Below are positions 60,544-64,000 of a stretch of DNA of 64,000 nt, piece by piece. This DNA comes from Chitinophaga alhagiae (GTDB taxonomy: Bacteria > Bacteroidota > Bacteroidia > Chitinophagales > Chitinophagaceae), in the NCBI RefSeq assembly GCF_003568665.1, contig NZ_QXMH01000005.1, positions 124,001 to 188,000 on the forward strand, given 5' to 3'. Each line of letters starts with the position of its first letter. Positions within the stretch are counted from its first letter, which is position 1. A program made the position numbers and the translations under genes. The notes under the pieces are model-generated. The model was not told where the DNA came from. It did no database searches and saw only the letters and a list, made by a program, of their open reading frames with translations.

Positions 60544-63339
60544 TTATTTATTGGTTTGTTTTTTCGCTAGTCTGAAATTGAACTCGGCCCCGAAAAAAAG
60601 CGGTTCATTGCGCCTGATCAGCCCATCCAGGTTTGCATCGTAATGCAGGGGGCGGTAGTTCAGGAAATTGTTGGCGTAAAAAGAAAAACCCGCCCCGTTT
60701 TTCCATTCTTTGGTGAGCCGCAGATTGAAGAGGTGTAAAGGCGGATAGGCGGTTGCCTGGAGGTCTGACTGCACCCTTATCAATGATGCATATGCCGGCA
60801 GTTTTGCCTGTTCGGGCGATAAGAGGATCACTTCTCCCCTCCTGTTCAATACGGCTTCCGGGTATATGCTGAGCCGCACCGGGCTGTTCCTGCTGACCCA
60901 CACCGTTTGCCATAAAGCGGAGAAGATCATGTTCAGCCGCGGGAACCGGTGAATGAACCGCACGCTCGTATTCATCCGGGAAGACACGATCCGCCCGGAT
61001 GAGCGGTAGATACCGATCAGTTCCGGCACGGTAGTGCCCTGGTAAGCCTTTGCCGCATCTATGAACGGGCCGTTGTCATAGGTTTCTGTGCGGATGTAGG
61101 CGCCCGTAATGTTAAACGATGTACGGATATGACGGACCTCCGGAATGTCAATGGCATATTCAACGCCGCGGTTCATGATCTTCCTGTTATTTACCGGCAC
61201 ATCATAAGGGGCGAAGAAGGTGTCCGTTCTTTCGTAGCCAAGCACCGGCGGAGCACCAGCGGGTTTTTCAACAGCCATGAACTTGTCGTACGCAAAGGCT
61301 TTCAGCTCGCGGTTGGTGGCAATGGCATTCCGGGTTGTTTCGTTAAAGAATGAAACGTTGGCAGAGAAGAATGGCTGTTCCAGGTCTAATCCCAGTTCCC
61401 ACTTTTCGGCAGTATACGGGTCCAGCTGCAGCCCGTCCAGCCGGATCTCCCGTGTGGTAATGACCGCCAGGCGTTCCGCGGGGTTTTCCGCGAAATAGTT
61501 AAAGTTCACCAGGTCGAAATAACGGTTGCCCGGGTAGAGATAGCTGAGCGGAGGAGCTTTTGCCGCTATCCCGTACCCGCCGCGCAACCACACATTGCGC
61601 ACCATCTCGGCGGCCAGGTTTATTCTTGGCGCCACAATGGTTTTATACCTGCTGCGGAAAACGCCCTCAGGCGCCACATTATCCAGGCGTACGCCCAGCT
61701 GCCCCATCAGCTTGCGGTCTCCCAGGGATGCGGACATCCTGTCTTCCACGTAATAGGCAACCTGGTGCAATGCCGGAACGGCGGCATAACTCCGGGGGCG
61801 GTCTCCCATGCTATAGTTCTGCCTGGGCGGGTACAGCGGGTCAAACTGTCTCCCCTCACCAAAGTTTACGTCCATCCGCCATTCCGCACCTGCCAACAGC
61901 CGGTGCAGGAGCCCGGCCGTACTTTTTACCGCGGAGGCCTCCAGCCGGGCGTACCCGTTAACCGGGCGGCCATCTACCGTGGTTTGGTTGAGATATTCGC
62001 TCTTCCCGAAGAACCCTTGCTGTGTTGTATCTGTGGTAGCGTTGGAAAACGGGAAAACATCGCGGGTTATCAGCGTTTGATAAAAAGCTGATTGCCGGCT
62101 GGCGGTCAATGCCGCCGTGTATTGGAGATGGGCCAACCAGGGGCGGCTTGCCTCCCATTTACCTTCGGCGCTGACCTTCACACCATAGTCATCAGCGTAA
62201 TTGGTGTTCTGATAGCGGGTGTCGTCGGGCGATTGTTTCAGCTTGTCCAGCGTTTTGTACGCTGACAGGATGTTGGTGGTGGAAAACCGTTTTGCCTTTC
62301 CCCATGCTTGCTGCCATGACAGCTGCCCCTGGAAACGGCTATACTGGTTGAGCCGGTCCCGTACATCCGCGCGGGACCGCGCCAGGTCGCCGCCCAGGTT
62401 GAACGTGCTGTTTTTGTTCTTCCCCTGAACGCCCCACAGGAATGCCAGCTGTACCAGGTCAGGGTTCACCCTGGTGCGCAGCTCCGGTGGCATCACACCT
62501 ATTCTCGATTGCACGAGTATCAGCCCGGACGTAAGATCTCCGAACCGTGCTCCGGGAATACCCCGGATAACCTCAATGCGCTCAATATTGTCGGCAGGTA
62601 TTTGCCGCAGGTCATTCCCTCTCCCGGCAACGGACGAGAACGGCGGCAACGCCCCGGGAGCCGAATTAAGTATGGTTACATCGTTTTGCAGGTTGGCGTT
62701 GTTTGAAACAGGCACGCCGTCCATTACCACTTGCGTGCCGAGCGCGCTGGCCCTGGATGCGTCTGTGGTAGCGGATGCCTGCCGCAACATGGTTTGCTGG
62801 GCAGCGCCAAGACCGGGGTTTGTTGCAAGCTGCCCCGGTATAAGTTGTAACACATCAGCCAGGCTTACTGGTTGGGTATGAATGATGGCGGATTTATCAA
62901 TGATGGACGATGATCCTAATATCCTTGGCCGCGCGGTAACAGATATTTCCTTAAGTCCCATAATGCGCGCGCTGAGGGTAATATCCCCCCGGAAAGGGCC
63001 GGGAACGGTAACATCCATCAATACCGGCGCATAGCCCGGCGCGGTAATGCCAAGTCTATACTTTCCTGCCGGAACATCTTTTATTATAAAAGACCCGTCA
63101 ACGCCGGAAACCGTAAACTGTTCTATGGGAAGAACATCTATCCGCACACCCGCCAATGGAGCTTTGGTTGTTTCACTCCTGACGCACCCGCTGATAATAT
63201 AAGATCGTTGAGCTTTTGAAGGCAATGCCGCGCATATGCAAACTGATACAGCAAGGGCATGCCAGCTGACCAGCTTCCAAACGAAGCCCGTGTAAATATT
63301 TTTCAATATCCACTTTTTTAGAAAAAAGGAAAATGACAC
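60544..63339 (-). CDS. TonB-dependent receptor of the six-gene operon
   Basis: The protein has up to 931 residues. The start is unclear: GTG at 63339, or TTG at 63306 giving a signal peptide beginning KNIYTGFVWKLV. The signal ends near PSKAQ. A CarboxypepD-like domain is at about 45-125 (ISGCVRSETTKAPLAGVRID). The plug follows (LADVLQLIPGQLATNPG, then VVMDGVPVSNNANL and IEVIRGIPGARFGDLTSGLI). The barrel ends FFGAEFNFRLAKKQ. It is the outer-membrane importer for an unknown ligand, encoded between the His-rich small protein and the DUF4876 lipoprotein. Confidence 0.9.
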   Translation of the reverse strand: MSFSFFLKKWILKNIYTGFVWKLVSWHALAVSVCICAALPSKAQRSYIISGCVRSETTKAPLAGVRIDVLPIEQFTVSGVDGSFIIKDVPAGKYRLGITAPGYAPVLMDVTVPGPFRGDITLSARIMGLKEISVTARPRILGSSSIIDKSAIIHTQPVSLADVLQLIPGQLATNPGLGAAQQTMLRQASATTDASRASALGTQVVMDGVPVSNNANLQNDVTILNSAPGALPPFSSVAGRGNDLRQIPADNIERIEVIRGIPGARFGDLTSGLILVQSRIGVMPPELRTRVNPDLVQLAFLWGVQGKNKNSTFNLGGDLARSRADVRDRLNQYSRFQGQLSWQQAWGKAKRFSTTNILSAYKTLDKLKQSPDDTRYQNTNYADDYGVKVSAEGKWEASRPWLAHLQYTAALTASRQSAFYQTLITRDVFPFSNATTDTTQQGFFGKSEYLNQTTVDGRPVNGYARLEASAVKSTAGLLHRLLAGAEWRMDVNFGEGRQFDPLYPPRQNYSMGDRPRSYAAVPALHQVAYYVEDRMSASLGDRKLMGQLGVRLDNVAPEGVFRSRYKTIVAPRINLAAEMVRNVWLRGGYGIAAKAPPLSYLYPGNRYFDLVNFNYFAENPAERLAVITTREIRLDGLQLDPYTAEKWELGLDLEQPFFSANVSFFNETTRNAIATNRELKAFAYDKFMAVEKPAGAPPVLGYERTDTFFAPYDVPVNNRKIMNRGVEYAIDIPEVRHIRTSFNITGAYIRTETYDNGPFIDAAKAYQGTTVPELIGIYRSSGRIVSSRMNTSVRFIHRFPRLNMIFSALWQTVWVSRNSPVRLSIYPEAVLNRRGEVILLSPEQAKLPAYASLIRVQSDLQATAYPPLHLFNLRLTKEWKNGAGFSFYANNFLNYRPLHYDANLDGLIRRNEPLFFGAEFNFRLAKKQTNK

Positions 63340-63373
63340 GCGGAATGAAATACCGCGGATAATGGGGAACGGG

Positions 63374-63700
63374 TTAAACAGTAAAGGGCGGCGCTCTCCC
63401 GGGACTATAGGAAAGAAAGACCCGCTCCGGCCAGGAGACCGTGCGGGAATGCCGTAAAATTATTTCAAAGAAGTGGGGTACAATTGATTCGCCAACGGGA
63501 ACAGGCAATGCCAAAGAGACGTGAACGTAGGGCGCTTCACAAACGGGGCATACGGCCGTTATCCCGCACCCTTCTTTATCTGCATAATGGATCTCGTGAT
63601 CGTGATGATGGAGGTGCTTTAAGATAGCAGGAGCAGCTAGCAAGAGAAAGAACAACCCTGCCAGGATATTTCTGCACCATATTTGTCTTTTATCTCTCAT
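63374..63700 (-). CDS. Small membrane/periplasmic His-rich protein, first gene of the operon
   Basis: The protein has 108 residues. A hydrophobic segment (NILAGLFFLLLAAPAILKHL) serves as signal peptide or anchor. It is followed by a histidine-rich stretch HLHHHDHEIHY and a cysteine pair CPVC with a further Cys at EGCG. The pattern suggests metal binding in the periplasm, but I recognise no family. It begins 27 bp after a consensus promoter and leads the operon with the TonB receptor 34 bp downstream. Confidence 0.65.
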   Translation of the reverse strand: MRDKRQIWCRNILAGLFFLLLAAPAILKHLHHHDHEIHYADKEGCGITAVCPVCEAPYVHVSLALPVPVGESIVPHFFEIILRHSRTVSWPERVFLSYSPGRAPPFTV

Positions 63701-63726
63701 CAGCCCTTAAAAATGCAATAATGTTG

Positions 63727-63757
63727 CAAATATAGGTTGCTGATGTCGAAATTCAAA
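63727..63757 (-). promoter_or_regulatory. Near-perfect promoter of the six-gene operon
   Basis: On the minus strand TTTG (63757-63754) and TATATTTG (63734-63727) are separated by exactly 19 bp, the consensus Bacteroidota promoter. The first start codon lies at 63700. Confidence 0.7.
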
Positions 63758-63783
63758 TACAAAAAATAAAATATAGCGCAGCC

Positions 63784-64000
63784 TCACAATGCCGCTTCTA
63801 TCCGCTTTTGCATTTCCTCGTTGCCGGGGTATCCGGTGAATTGCCCTTTCAGTACGCCTTGTTTGTCAAATACCAGGTAGCTGGGTATGCCGCTGAAACT
63901 GAAACTGTCCTGCAGATACCTCCACTGCTTGGTAGTCAGGTAATACTGTTCTCCCCCGATGCCCTGTATCAGTTTTTCCCATAGCTGCCGGGGTGATGAC
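63784..64000 (-). CDS. TlpA/thioredoxin-fold protein, C-terminal part (5' end outside window)
   Basis: The open frame runs leftward from the window edge to a TGA at 63784-63786 and gives about 72 residues. GIPSYLVFDKQGV carries the cis-Pro segment of a thioredoxin/TlpA fold, and the tail FTGYPGNEEMQKRIEAAL completes the last strand and helix. The CxxC active site would lie outside the window. Such proteins act in periplasmic redox reactions. It lies just upstream of the six-gene operon's promoter and points the same way, but has its own upstream region. Confidence 0.75.
   Translation of the reverse strand, partial: SSPRQLWEKLIQGIGGEQYYLTTKQWRYLQDSFSFSGIPSYLVFDKQGVLKGQFTGYPGNEEMQKRIEAAL

Overview
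The window looks like the chromosome of a Bacteroidota bacterium, most likely a soil- or plant-type member of the Chitinophagaceae (Chitinophaga or a close relative). The grounds are three SusC/SusD-type or TonB-dependent uptake loci with Bacteroidota-type receptors, an ECF sigma/FecR pair whose FecR carries the Bacteroidota-type C-terminal domain, LytS/LytTR and TPR-histidine-kinase signalling, and several promoters of the Bacteroidota form (TTTG, about 19 bp, TAnnTTTG). No rRNA, CRISPR array or intact insertion sequence was seen. There is one tRNA gene (Lys, anticodon TTT).

Layout. 1-1920 is the start of a TonB-dependent receptor running off the left edge. 2109-7322 encodes one very large helicase with an N-terminal pseudokinase-like region, a DUF4011/SF1 helicase core, a degenerate Vsr/MTES-type nuclease domain and a C-terminal WGR-like domain. 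7778-13504 is a susC/susD/DUF5017 surface nutrient locus, preceded by an unusual inverted repeat pair. 13569-19782 holds housekeeping-like genes: an exonuclease/GIY-YIG protein, a small lysine-rich protein, a SRPBCC membrane protein, an AsmA-like protein and an M90 peptidase. 19794-29249 reads as a fucose-related glycan locus: GH29 fucosidase, alpha/beta hydrolase, SusD, STN-containing SusC, FecR anti-sigma factor and ECF sigma factor.

29445-45014 is an accessory block beginning at tRNA-Lys. It holds a nucleotidyltransferase pair of toxin-antitoxin type, two beta-lactamase-fold hydrolases, a TPR-kinase/NarL regulator pair, a truncated IS481-type transposase remnant, and an AT-rich island with two unrecognised proteins (35518-37776). 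It continues with an XRE regulator and its probable palindromic operator, a Crp-like regulator, a repeat-rich non-coding stretch, and DinB, AlkD-like and helical-repeat proteins.

45121-49871 holds a siderophore-type TonB receptor with a PepSY membrane protein, a secreted EthD-domain protein and a cold-shock protein. 50262-55036 is a LytS/LytTR/outer-membrane-barrel operon. 55107-56162 is a lipoprotein gene. 56170-63700 is a compact six-gene leftward operon behind a near-consensus promoter: His-rich small protein, TonB receptor, DUF4876 lipoprotein, DUF6850-like outer-membrane protein, an unrecognised lipoprotein and an EamA transporter. It looks like a complete, uncharacterised uptake route from outer to inner membrane. 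The right edge cuts a TlpA/thioredoxin-fold gene.

The best candidates for undescribed biology are the pseudokinase-helicase-nuclease-WGR protein, the AT-rich two-gene island beside the IS remnant, and the six-gene operon. All family names come from reading the sequences; no database search was run.
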